Shown piece after piece: positions 35,301 through 46,987 of a DNA stretch of 64,000 bases (positions are counted from its first letter, which is position 1; each line of letters begins with the position of its first letter). This stretch comes from Nemopilema nomurai (Eukaryota; Cnidaria; Scyphozoa; Rhizostomeae; Rhizostomatidae): contig ML133500.1 of NCBI GenBank assembly GCA_003864495.1, positions 210,710 through 274,709 of the forward strand, given 5' to 3'. The position numbers were made by a program, and so were the translations under genes. The notes beneath the pieces were generated by a model. It was not told where the DNA came from. It did no database searches and worked only from the letters and a program-made list of their open reading frames with translations.

Positions 35301-38300
35301 CAAAAAACAGTCACTTCTCTGAAGATACGAAGGATACAATCATTCCAACAGTTAAGGAGGCTTCACAAGGCTTGTACATTACATTTATATGAGTTTTGAA
35401 GAAAAAAAATTTTGGTCGAAAAACAGTCATTTTTCTAAGGCTATAGGCTTGGTTTTTCGCACTCGGGGCGCATGCAAAAAACAGTCTTCTCTGAAGATAC
35501 GAAGGATACAATCATTCCAACAGTTAAGGAGGCTTCACAAGGCTTGTACATTACATTTATATGAGTTTTGAAGAAAAAAAATTTTGGTCGAAAAACAGTC
35601 ATTTTTCTAAGGCTATAGGCTTGGTTTTTCGCACTCGGGGCGCATGCAAAAAACAGTCTTCTCTGAAGATACGAAGGATACAATCATTCCAACAGTTAAG
35701 GAGGCTTCACAAGGCTTGTACATTACATTTATATGAGTTTTGAAGAAAAAAAATTTGGTCGAAAAACAGTCATTTTTAAGGCTATAGGCTTGGTTTTTCG
35801 CACTCGGGGCGCATGCAAAAAACAGTCATTTCTCTGAAGATACGAAGGATACAATCATTCCAACAGTTAAGGAGGCTTCACAAGGCTTGTACATTACATT
35901 TATATGAGTTTTGAAGAAAAAAAATTTTGGTCGAAAAACAGTCATTTTTCTAAGGCTATAGGCTTGGTTTTTCGCACTCGGGGCGCATGCAAAAAACAGT
36001 CACTTCTCTGAAGATACGAAGATACAATCATTCCAACAGTTAAGGAGGCTTCACAAGGCTTGTACATTACATTTATATGAGTTTTGAAGAAAAAAAATTT
36101 TGGTCGAAAAACAGTCATTTTTCTAAGGCTATAGGCTTGGTTTTTCGCACTCGGGGCGCATGCAAAAAACAGTCACTTCTTCTGAAGATACGAAGATACA
36201 ATCATTCCAACAGTTAAGGAGGCTTCACAAGGCTTGTACATTACATTTATATGAGTTTTGAAGAAAAAAAATTTTGGTCGAAAAACAGTCATTTTTCTAA
36301 GGCTATAGGCTTGGTTTTTCGCACTCGGGGCGCATGCAAAAAACAGTCATTTCTCTGAAGATACGAAGATACAATCATTCCAACAGTTAAGGAGGCTTCA
36401 CAAGGCTTGTACATTACATTTATATGAGTTTTGAAGAAAAAAAATTTGGTCGAAAAACAGTCATTTTTCTAAGGCTATAGGCTTGGTTTTTCGCACTCGG
36501 GGCGCATGCAAAAAACAGTCATTCTCTGAAGATACGAAGGATACAATCATTCCAACAGTTAAGGAGGCTTCACAAGGCTTGTACATTACATTTATATGAG
36601 TTTTGAAGAAAAAAATTTTGGTCGAAAAACAGTCATTTTTCTAAGGCTATAGGCTTGGTTTTTCGCACTCGGGCGCATGCAAAAAACAGTCATTTCTGAA
36701 GATACGAAGGATACAATCATTCCAACAGTTAAGGAGGCTTCACAAGGCTTGTACATTACATTTATATGAGTTTTGAAGAAAAAAAATTTTGGTCGAAAAA
36801 CAGTCATTTTTCTAAGGCTATAGGCTTGGTTTTTCGCACTCGGGGCGCATGCAAAAAACAGTCATTTCTCTGAAGATACGAAGGATACAATCAATTCCAA
36901 CAGTTAAGGAGGCTTCACAAGGCTTGTACATTACATTTATATGAGTTTTGAAGAAAAAAAATTTTGGTCGAAAAACAGTCATTTTTCTAAGGCTATAGGC
37001 TTGGTTTTTCGCACTCGGGGCGCATGCAAAAAACAGTCACTTCTCTGAAGATACGAAGATACAATCATTCCAACAGTTAAGGAGGCTTCACAAGGCTTGT
37101 ACATTACATTTATATGAGTTTTGAAGAAAAAAAATTTTGGTCGAAAAACAGTCATTTTTCTAAGGCTATAGGCTTGGTTTTTCGCACTCGGGGCGCATGC
37201 AAAAAACAGTCACTTTCTGAAGATACGAAGGATACAATCATTCCAACAGTTAAGGAGGCTTCACAAGGCTTGTACATTACATTTATATGAGTTTTGAAGA
37301 AAAAAAATTTTGGTCGAAAAACAGTCATTTTTCTAAGGCTATAGGCTTGGTTTTTCGCACTCGGGGCGCATGCAAAAAACAGTCACTTCTCTGAAGATAC
37401 GAAGATACAATCATTCCAACAGTTAAGGAGGCTTCACAAGGCTTGTACATTACATTTATATGAGTTTTGAAGAAAAAAAATTTTGGTCGAAAAACAGTCA
37501 TTTTTCTAAGGCTATAGGCTTGGTTTTTCGCACTCGGGGCGCATGCAAAAAAAGTCACTTCTCTGAAGATACGAAGGATACAATCATGTCCAACAGTTAA
37601 GGAGGCTTCACAAGGCTTGTACATTACATTTATATGAGTTTTGAAGAAAAAAAATTTTGGTCGAAAAACAGTCATTTTTCTAAGGCTATAGGCTTGGTTT
37701 TTCGCACTCGGGGCGCATGCAAAAAACAGTCATTTCTCTGAAGATACGATGATACAATCATTCCAACAGTTAAGGAGGCTTCACAAGGCTTGTACATTAC
37801 ATTTATATGAGTTTTGAAGAAAAAAAATTTTGGTCGAAAAACAGTCATTTTTCTAAGGCTATAGGCTTGGTTTTTCGCACTCGGGGCGCATGCAAAAAAC
37901 AGTCACTTTCTGAAGATACGAAGATACAATCATTCCAACAGTTAAGGAGGCTTCACAAGGCTTGTACATTACATTTATATGAGTTTTGAAGAAAAAAAAT
38001 TTTGGTCGAAAAACAGTCATTTTTCTAAGGCTATAGGCTTGGTTTTTCGCACTCGGGGCGCATGCAAAAAACAGTCACTTCTCTGAAGATACGAAGATAC
38101 AATCATTCCAACAGTTAAGGAGGCTTCACAAGGCTTGTACATTACATTTATATGAGTTTTGAAGAAAAAAAATTTTGGTCGAAAAACAGTCATTTTTCTA
38201 AGGCTATAGGCTTGGTTTTTCGCACTCGGGGCGCATGCAAAAAACAGTCATTCTCTGAAGATACGAAGATACAATCATGTCCAACAGTTAAGGAGGCTTC

Positions 38301-40805
38301 ACAAGGCTTGTACATTACATTTATATGAGTTTTGAAGAAAAAAAATTTTGGTCGAAAAACAGTCATTTTTCTAAGGCTATAGGCTTGGTTTTTCGCACTC
38401 GGGGCGCATGCAAAAAACAGTCACTTTCTGAAGATACGAAGGATACAATCATGTCCAACAGTTAAGGAGGCTTCACAAGGCTTGTACATTACATTTATAT
38501 GAGTTTTGAAGAAAAAAATTTTGGTCGAAAAACAGTCATTTTTCTAAGGCTATAGGCTTGGTTTTTCGCACTCGGGGGCATGCAAAAAACAGTCACTTCT
38601 CTGAAGATACGAAGGATACAATCATGTCCAACAGTTAAGGAGGCTTCACAAGGCTTGTACATTACATTTATATGAGTTTTGAAGAAAAAAATTTTGGTCG
38701 AAAAACAGTCATTTTTCTAAGGCTATAGGCTTGGTTTTTCGCACTCGGGGCGCATGCAAAAAACAGTCACTTCTCTGAAGATACGAAGATACAATCATGT
38801 CCAACAGTTAAGGAGGCTTCACAAGGCTTGTACATTACATTTATATGAGTTTTGAAGAAAAAAAATTTTGGTCGAAAAACAGTCATTTTTCTAAGGCTAT
38901 AGGCTTGGTTTTTCGCACTCGGGGCGCATGCAAAAAACAGTCATTCTCTGAAGATACGAAGGATACAATCATTCCAACAGTTAAGGAGGCTTCACAAGGC
39001 TTGTACATTACATTTATATGAGTTTTGAAGAAAAAAAATTTTGGTCGAAAAACAGTCATTTTTCTAAGGCTATAGGCTTGGTTTTTCGCACTCGGGCGCA
39101 TGCAAAAAACAGTCATTCTCTGAAGATACGAAGGATACAATCATTCCAACAGTTAAGGAGGCTTCACAAGGCTTGTACATTACATTTATATGAGTTTTGA
39201 AGAAAAAAAATTTTGGTCGAAAAACAGTCATTTTTCTAAGGCTATAGGCTTGGTTTTTCGCACTCGGGGCGCATGCAAAAAACAGTCATTCTCTGAAGAT
39301 ACGAAGGATACAATCATTCCAACAGTTAAGGAGGCTTCACAAGGCTTGTACATTACATTTATATGAGTTTTGAAGAAAAAAAATTTTGGTCGAAAAACAG
39401 TCATTTTTCTAAGGCTATAGGCTTGGTTTTTCGCACTCGGGGCGCATGCAAAAAACAGTCACTTCTCTGAAGATACGAAGGATACAATCATTCCAACAGT
39501 TAAGGAGGCTTCACAAGGCTTGTACATTACATTTATATGAGTTTTGAAGAAAAAAATTTTGGTCGAAAAACAGTCATTTTTCTAAGGCTATAGGCTTGGT
39601 TTTTCGCACTCGGGGCGCATGCAAAAAACAGTCATTTCTCTGAAGATACGAAGGATACAATCATGTCCAACAGTTAAGGAGGCTTCACAAGGCTTGTACA
39701 TTACATTTATGAGTTTTGAAGAAAAAAATTTTGGTCGAAAAACAGTCATTTTTCTAAGGCTATAGGCTTGGTTTTTCGCACTCGGGGCGCATGCAAAAAA
39801 CAGTCATTTCTCTGAAGATACGAAGGATACAATCATGTCCAACAGTTAAGGAGGCTTCACAAGGCTTGTACATTACATTTATATGAGTTTTGAAGAAAAA
39901 AAATTTTGGTCGAAAAACAGTCATTTTTCTAAGGCTATAGGCTTGGTTTTTCGCACTCGGGGGCATGCAAAAAACAGTCACTTCTCTGAAGATACGAAGG
40001 ATACAATCATGTCCAACAGTTAAGGAGGCTTCACAAGGCTTGTACATTACATTTATGAGTTTTGAAGAAAAAAAATTTTGGTCGAAAAACAGTCATTTTT
40101 CTAAGGCTATAGGCTTGGTTTTTCGCACTCGGGGCGCATGCAAAAAACAGTCATTTCTCTGAAGATACGAAGGATACAATCATGTCCAACAGTTAAGGAG
40201 GCTTCACAAGGCTTGTACATTACATTTATATGAGTTTTGAAGAAAAAAAATTTTGGTCGAAAAACAGTCATTTTTCTAAGGCTATAGGCTTGGTTTTTCG
40301 CACTCGGGGCGCATGCAAAAAACAGTCACTTCTCTGAAGATACGAAGATACAATCATGTCCAACAGTTAAGGAGGCTTCACAAGGCTTGTACATTACATT
40401 TATGAGTTTTGAAGAAAAAAAATTTTGGTCGAAAAACAGTCATTTTTCTAAGGCTATAGGCTTGGTTTTTCGCACTCGGGGCGCATGCAAAAAACAGTCA
40501 CTTCTCTGAAGATACGAAGGATACAATCATGTCCAACAGTTAAGGAGGCTTCACAAGGCTTGTACATTACATTTATATGAGTTTTGAAGAAAAAAAATTT
40601 TGGTCGAAAAACAGTCATTTTTCTAAGGCTATAGGCTTGGTTTTTCGCACTCGGGGCGCATGCAAAAAACAGTCATTTCTCTGAAGATACGAAGGATACA
40701 ATCATGTCCAACAGTTAAGGAGGCTTCACAAGGCTTGTACATTACATTTATATGAGTTTTGAAGAAAAAAAATTTTGGTCGAAACAGAGCCATTTTGCCA
40801 AGGAT
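32350..40805 (+). repeat. Tandem satellite array, about 172-bp unit, about 49 copies
   Basis: The unit can be followed by its landmark gctataggcttgg, which I count about 48 times at spacings of about 165-175 bases. Most of the unit is nearly identical from copy to copy. Variation is concentrated in two places: the A-run before the TTTGGTCG block, and a segment of about 40 bases from the second CAGTCA to TCCAACAG. The first unit (32350-32510) is clearly diverged and the last one decays after 40780, as expected at array edges. Each unit holds two related blocks, AAAAACAGTCATTTTTCTAAGG and AAAAAACAGTCATTTCTCTGAAG, about 70 bases apart. Reading frames open on both strands across units are by-products of low stop density. 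Confidence 0.97.
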
Positions 40806-40991
40806 ACTTGTCATTATAGTTTGAAACAAAAACAAATTTGCTCAAATCCCTCAAAATGGTTCACTACAATGTTAGATTACAATGATAGCAAATTCTAGCG
40901 TAGTTGTATTTAATCGGTAGATATGGGCAACTCTACCTTTGGTTGAGTGTTTGGTTGGAAATCGGTTGTTTTGGGAACAATTCTGTTGTTC

Positions 40992-41736
40992 TTATTGAGG
41001 ATATTTAAGAAAACGTAAACTTGGAACTAGACTTCGAACTGGAACGTTGAATTTGGCTGTTTGGCTTCCTGATTGGCTTGTCTCAACTTCAATTAATAGT
41101 GGCACATCGGGGCAGGTATCAGTAATGAAACAGGCAGGTGGATATTTCTGGCAGATTTTAGTAGCAAGGACAAAAATGGATGCACGAAACAACTTTGATA
41201 TCATTTGCTTTAACAACGAAACTGAAAAGCGAAGGATAGTTACAAGGCGCTAAAATAACTGAAAAAGTTTTTGATACACACACCTTGACAGATGTAAGCT
41301 TTTGAAAGGTCAATTTGGAAAGAAAAATCCATTAACTTACCTCCACAGGAATTTCCGTCCACTTACCCTCCAGGAGCGGTGACAACTTTTTTAATCAAAT
41401 AATGAATCAAAAGTTGCAGGAAACATACATTATCGTTTGAAAATAGATAGTTCTTTTGTTGCAATCTAACTGAAAAAAAGGGATGCAGTAGGATTATGAA
41501 TTAACTGTGTTTTCATAGCATTCTATAAAGTGTTGAGACTTACTCCTTCAAGGTATTTGGTAAAGAAACTCGACAGCACTTTTTCTGTCAAGAATTGTTT
41601 TACAGAAACGGAATGGTTTAATTGAGCTGATAAGTCCAGCTGCATTAAAAATGTTACATCGAACGAGAAATGATGGTCCCTTAGCGTTAGTGCTTGAAGA
41701 AAGGACGGTTCTTTTTCTTCTGCCTTCCGGTATGTT
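40992..41736 (-). CDS. 3' exons of an unrecognised gene next to the satellite array
   Basis: Candidate exons in transcription order: 41736-41544 (donor gtaagt, phase 0), 41385-41341 (15 codons, LSPLLEGKWTEIPVE, donor gtaagt) and 41221-40992 (ending at a TAA stop). The first carries EEKEPSFLQALTLRDHHF and LTEKVLSSFFTKYLEG; the last carries KICQKYPPACFITDTCP and VPLLIEVETSQSG. Two strong donors and protein-like composition support transcription on this strand. One problem remains: the middle exon ends in phase 0, while the best acceptor of the last exon needs phase 1. Either a small exon is missing or one boundary is wrong. I do not recognise the family. Confidence 0.42.
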
Positions 41737-43436
41737 CTAAAATAGATTTCTAACATCTCCCTTTCTTTGATCCAGATCTTCCTTCCAGATATATGAATTG
41801 GTGCTGGTTTACAGCTAATAATAGACCTTTCCTTCTTCAATGTTTACCACAAAAAACAGTCCTTTTAAAAATATTTTCATTTGCTTTTCCACAACTCTTC
41901 ATTGCAATCTTCACGGACTCTTCTCAGAAACTCTTTCAGATATCTGCAATTTTAGTAGGCTTCATTCTTAGAGAGCCGCGCTGTTCAAAGGTCTTCGTGC
42001 TTAATCTTCAAAACTTCAATTCTTCGTTACTCATTTAGATGTTTTCGTATCTTCTCAAATATCTTCATTCTTCATGCTATGAAAGTCATAAATAGTGAGG
42101 TGAGAGCAGGGCGTAAGATTTCACCAAAGTAAACCGCCTCCCAAAAAAACGACAATATACAAAGCTCTAGATGTTTACTGGAAGCTAAACATACTGGAAT
42201 GAACGCTATACAATTTCTAACAAAAAAGTTAACAAACCATAGAAATAAAAACTATAAGGAAAGCCTTGAAAGAGCTATCAACCAGGTATCTATACATGAA
42301 GATGGTTTATAAGGGCGATTTTGATAAGCTTAGAACATTCCGTTACTCCATTTTCATGTTATTAAAGACGCCATTGGAAAAGTTAACATGGAAAAAGAAA
42401 ATTCAACTTGAAGGAAAACCTAATTTATATATTTATATGGTCAAAAACATTTAGGGGCAACCCGAGAAGTTGTGGGAAAAAGTTAACTATCCCACTTTCT
42501 ATTAATTGTCGTCTGCCTAAACAGAAAGCGTTACTTCTAAATGAATCTGGACACGGATAATAAAACAATATCTGTAAATGCTAAAAGGCTTACATAGATT
42601 TATGTATTAATGGTGAGACTGGAATGTAAAAACAAAATCCTGAAAAAATTGACTGAAAATGAAGTAATTACTTCGTGAACAGCAAATCTTCAAGTCTTCC
42701 TCAAACTACTTGAAGATGTATTCTCAACTTCATTTTCTTGGTTTTCAGAAACCTTCATTCAAATGAGGCTCTAAAGAATAACACACTTTGTCAAAGTGAT
42801 GAGGAATATAAATCAAAACAATCTTTCAAACCTGAAGCATGACAGTTTATTAGCTTGGATTTAATGCTTATGCAAAGATGTACTTTATTTTTCGAATGCC
42901 CTGCATACTCAAGGAACACCCTGGGGTTAAAACTGTGTAAATTCAGAGATTATCAATGTTTAACTCACTGTCAAGTCCTACAGTACTAGTCATCAGTTCA
43001 AAATAACAAAAATGTTTTATCTCTTTATAACCATCTGGAATTGTGATCAACGAGCTTTCCAGCTGAAAGACACCTTTCTGTACATAAGGCTGCAGCAGCA
43101 ACCAGCAATTTTAATGACAGCCTGAAAAAGAAAAACGACAATAAGGTCTTTTGGACTTTCCCCCTGAAAAAAACAAACTATCAGTCTTTATCAATCCAAG
43201 TTGCATCATGCCTGAGAGTATACTCAAAATTGTGAGCATCTAGATAACAGACACGTATAGATTTTCATTCTTGTTTTGGATTCCCTCTGAAACATTATTC
43301 AATTTAACAATGCAAAGAAAATGATACCAAACATTTTAATTCAGCATATGTTTAAAATTCCTTCAATATATAGCTTAACAATGTAGCTACAGGGTTATAA
43401 TGCATTTGACTTTGGAAAACAGATTTAGTCTTACTT
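41737..43436. other. 3' flank of TRA2 and gene-poor interval
   Basis: No recognised coding exon. It should contain the TRA2 3' UTR and possibly upstream exons of the unrecognised minus-strand gene ending at 40992. The ORFs present (for example 41793-42038 and 42266-42454 on the + strand) are short, AT-rich and without domain features. Confidence 0.4.
42884..42889 (-). terminator. Putative poly(A) signal for TRA2
   Basis: TTTATT on the + strand reads AATAAA on the minus strand about 550 bases beyond the TRA2 stop. A second copy lies at 42846-42851. Both are simple hexamer matches. Confidence 0.35.
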
Positions 43437-45102
43437 TCATCTAGACCTTGATCTTGAGTAGGATCTTTTGCGATGTGAAGATTTGGCCTGCTTTTCTTCC
43501 TCGTCTCTTCGGAAGCTAACATGAACATAAAACAAAATAGATATGAACATTATGATATGATAAAAAGCAAAAAGAATGAGACAACTCATCCTACCAGCAA
43601 ACACATACAAAATCTTAAACTGCAGCACAAAACTGATGTGATAGTACACATTTGTCAAATTAAAAGTTTTTGCTAAGCCAGAGAATGAATTGTGTGGCAA
43701 GGCATGTCAATAGGTAATTTTCAGTTTTACTATGATATCAGGCACATACTATGTAGGTCTTCCCATGTAAACTCCAGGTGTTGGTGTGTGTGGTCTTTGT
43801 GTAATTGAAAAGTCTACTCGGATACGTCTACCATCCAACTCTTGCCCATTTAGACGCTCCTTGGCCTATAAAAAAGAAATGCTTCATATTTTTGACTACA
43901 TCATTCAAACAGGCTGCCAAGTATAGGTAATGAGACTCATTGGTTGAACATTGATCCCTATCCAGTCACTAAAGCTTGACATAAAGCACAATAAAGGATT
44001 ATAAAAAAGGGTTATAAAAAAGGTTACAAAAACTAACCTCACAGGCGGAATCAACATCCTTGAAATAAACAAAAGCAAAGCCACGTGACCTTCCAGTCTG
44101 TAGATAAATATTCAAAAGACATTAGTTGAAATACAAATATTGATTGAACATTTCCTAGCGAGTAGGTTAGCCTCAAAGTGTTTTGGACATTATTTGTTTT
44201 TAGAACAAACAAGTATATACAAAACCAGTGGAAGACAGATACAAAAGGCTCTTCAAAAAACAGTTACCTTAACAGTTATTGCAAAAGAAAGGAAAGAATC
44301 AAAACAAATTCCAATTTCCTTTATCATAGACGGTAGCCACAAGGCATTACCACTATTACTTCTTTTGTCAACAGTCTTATGACAGGTTACTTTGGAGTGA
44401 CTTTCTTTAGCAAAATCTGTTTCTTTGCCCTCTGAATTCCTTATGAATTAAAGCATGCTTCCTGGCAGTGCACTATCAAATTATTTTGGAGTGATTGGTA
44501 AGGAATCTTTGGTAATGCTACTTTATCTCTTTGAAGCCTGTGACACAAACAGACTGCATAGAAGCTGGTTGCAAAGAAATTCTAGAGAGCCTTAAGTGTT
44601 TGCTTCACAAGCAGACAAATTATAGAACTAGCCCTCTGTAACTACAGCCATAGCCCATAGATGCATATGAATAAAGATTGAAGGAAACTTGTGACACCAT
44701 GTAACCAGATCAGAAATACAGATATCAATTCAACCATTAATTCAATGTTATCAGCTTTCCTCTATATAAGAAATAGCTGTAAGAACAGTGTACAAACAAT
44801 GAATGAGAATGATTTGCATAAAAATCTTACCGCATGATCATATACAATCTGACAAGATTCAACTTCTCCATAGCGATCACACATTTCTTTTACTTCCCTT
44901 TCAGTTGTGTAAAGGCTCAACCCAAAAATTCCAAGACACTTTCCTTCTGGGGGAGCATCCTAAAATGTTTGCAACATTATAAATCTCTTGGTCAGGATCA
45001 TATGACAAAGCCCTCACAATGCAACCAAAACATGCTTTAAATGCAATTGCATGAAGAGCACTTTTTCAACCACCAATGGAATAGTTTTAACCTCCTTATA
45101 TT

Positions 45103-45133
<31 letters not shown>

Positions 45134-46987
45134 TATACATATCAGAGGTAATAAAGCATTGCCAAAAATCTTTCAATATTTTTGTTTTATAGCATAAAAG
45201 AAAGGTAGGAAAGAAATGTAACATACCCTATCTCCTACATGTCTTTTTCTGTTTGACATAGGCGATCTGCTCCTACGTGGAAGAGATATCAAACAAAAAC
45301 TCCGAAACAAATGAAAAACACACACATATATATATATCTATATATATATATATATATATATGTTTAAAATGAAACTAAAGACCATAAAGCTTACAATGAT
45401 TAGAAAAACTAGCATATAATTTCCATTTAGGAGGGATAAACAGCTATAGAACTCTAGAACAATACAACTTTATTATGATTCACAGATTTCTTGCCACTCG
45501 AAACTGATTCACAAAACTCAAAGTTTTTAAACATATTGAGCAAGACATTGCTATTTGAACTTGACCTATTTGAGCAATCCAAAAACACAAGCGGTTTTTC
45601 ATTTTCAAATTTCTATTTTCCAAAGATATTTAGGACTAAATTTAACAAAACATATTAGATATATATCTAACAGTGATATTTATACCACAAATATTCATAA
45701 TGGTGAATATGGTAACTTTAAGCCAAAATGATGCAAATTCAAACTGGCTCTAATTGTAAAACAATTTAAAGAAATTAGATTGAATGTATGGTTGTTTTTT
45801 GGTATATATATATAGTTCTGCAAAAAATTGACCAACCCAAAAATTGCCAAGTTGCAATGTGAAAAATTAAAACTCTGCACATAAGAAGTCATTTCAAAAC
45901 TTTGAAGGTGGCTTGCAGAAATCAACAAACCATATCAGTTTAAGATTGACCATGTACCTTCTTCCATGGTGACTGCCTCCACCAGACCTTCCACCACCAT
46001 ATTTTCTACGATTGTGTGGTGAACGAGATCGTGATTTGCGATAAGGGGATCTGGATCGTTGGTATGGTGATCTTGACCTGGATCTTGAGTACGATCTAGA
46101 GTATGACTTGTTGTTCCTTCTTCCTCTGTATGATCTGGACCTAGACCTGCTTCTTGATCTGGAAAAAGATCTTGAGTAGCTTTTACCTCTTGATTTTGAC
46201 CTGGAGCGAGAGTAGCTACCAGACTTTGACCTTGAGCGGCTCTAAAATGGCAGAAAATAAAGTACAGGTCTATGATTGTAAGATTATTTGCTTTTGCAAA
46301 AGAACCAAAATTTTATTTACATCACCAAATGTATATGTACAAGAAAACAAATCTTCCATTTTAAATATTTCTTGAAAATAGATCCAAAAAAACATTTAAC
46401 AGGCTTTAAAAAGATCTTACAAAAAAATGTTCTGTCTGTGCCAATATCTGTTTTCACTCATGAAAACTTAAAGGCTGGTAAAGCACTGTTTGTCAAATAA
46501 CAATCATCAGTCCTCCCAATTCTAATAAATAGGATCACATTGCAGTAAGTGACTGTACCCTTAAGTGATGTGAAGCGCCCTTTTCAACTGATAAAAACAC
46601 TATTAAAGAGCTTTTAATGTGGTTATAATAAATGCAGGCAGTTTTAAAGCTTTAAGCATAGAGATTACTGTTCATATGCGTTATGAGCAATGTGGTGTCC
46701 CGTGCTGCATTCACGTGCAACATTTGCAAGTAAACAAGCCTCACTCAACATGCATTTTTATTCTAATGAGAACAAAATGGTCAACAACTTTCAAAGAAAT
46801 GCCATATTGCGTCGATCTTGTGATGTGGGAGGACGAAGTGTTACCTTACAAGGATGCTCGGTCCTCGTTCAGAGTCGAGACAACGTCAACCCAAAAGATG
46901 AGAAATGTCTTATGGAGACTGAGAAGCAGATTCTGACGCAAGGCGCACTTGAAATTTATACGCAATACTCACATAGCTTCTTCCCAT
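43437..46987 (-). CDS. TRA2: Transformer-2 family RS/RRM splicing regulator
   Basis: Seven exons in transcription order: 46987-46973, 46241-45958, 45272-45227, 44959-44831, 44097-44038, 43865-43750, 43515-43437. Phases close to 243 codons including the stop, 242 aa (human TRA2A/B 282-288). Residues 1-105 form the first RS domain, dense in RS and SR dipeptides. [12 protein letters not shown] leads into the RRM (about 118-195) with RNP2 CLGIFGLS and RNP1 [11 protein letters not shown]. The diagnostic TRA2 linker follows, [16 protein letters not shown], and then a short second RS tail ending SYSRSRSR. In the family, TRA2 binds GAA-rich exonic enhancers and promotes exon inclusion. The start exon encodes only MGRSY; it was chosen because its gtgagt donor and phase fit the next exon. 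Introns contain TA-rich microsatellites. TRA2 genes often have a regulatory poison exon; I did not identify one here. Confidence 0.95.
45096..45131 (+). repeat. (TA)n microsatellite in a TRA2 intron
   Basis: A nearly pure TA run of about 36 bases lies in the intron between the exons at 45272-45227 and 44959-44831. Confidence 0.9.
45317..45362 (+). repeat. (CA)n/(TA)n compound microsatellite in a TRA2 intron
   Basis: Short CA run followed by TA repeats with one CTA interruption, about 46 bases, upstream of the exon at 45272. Confidence 0.9.

Noticed and set aside
32685..40835. Many ORFs of 60-116 codons on both strands across the satellite
   Set aside because: They repeat the same peptides because the unit has few stops. 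The 172-bp period is not a multiple of three, frames break at unit indels, and no domain is visible.
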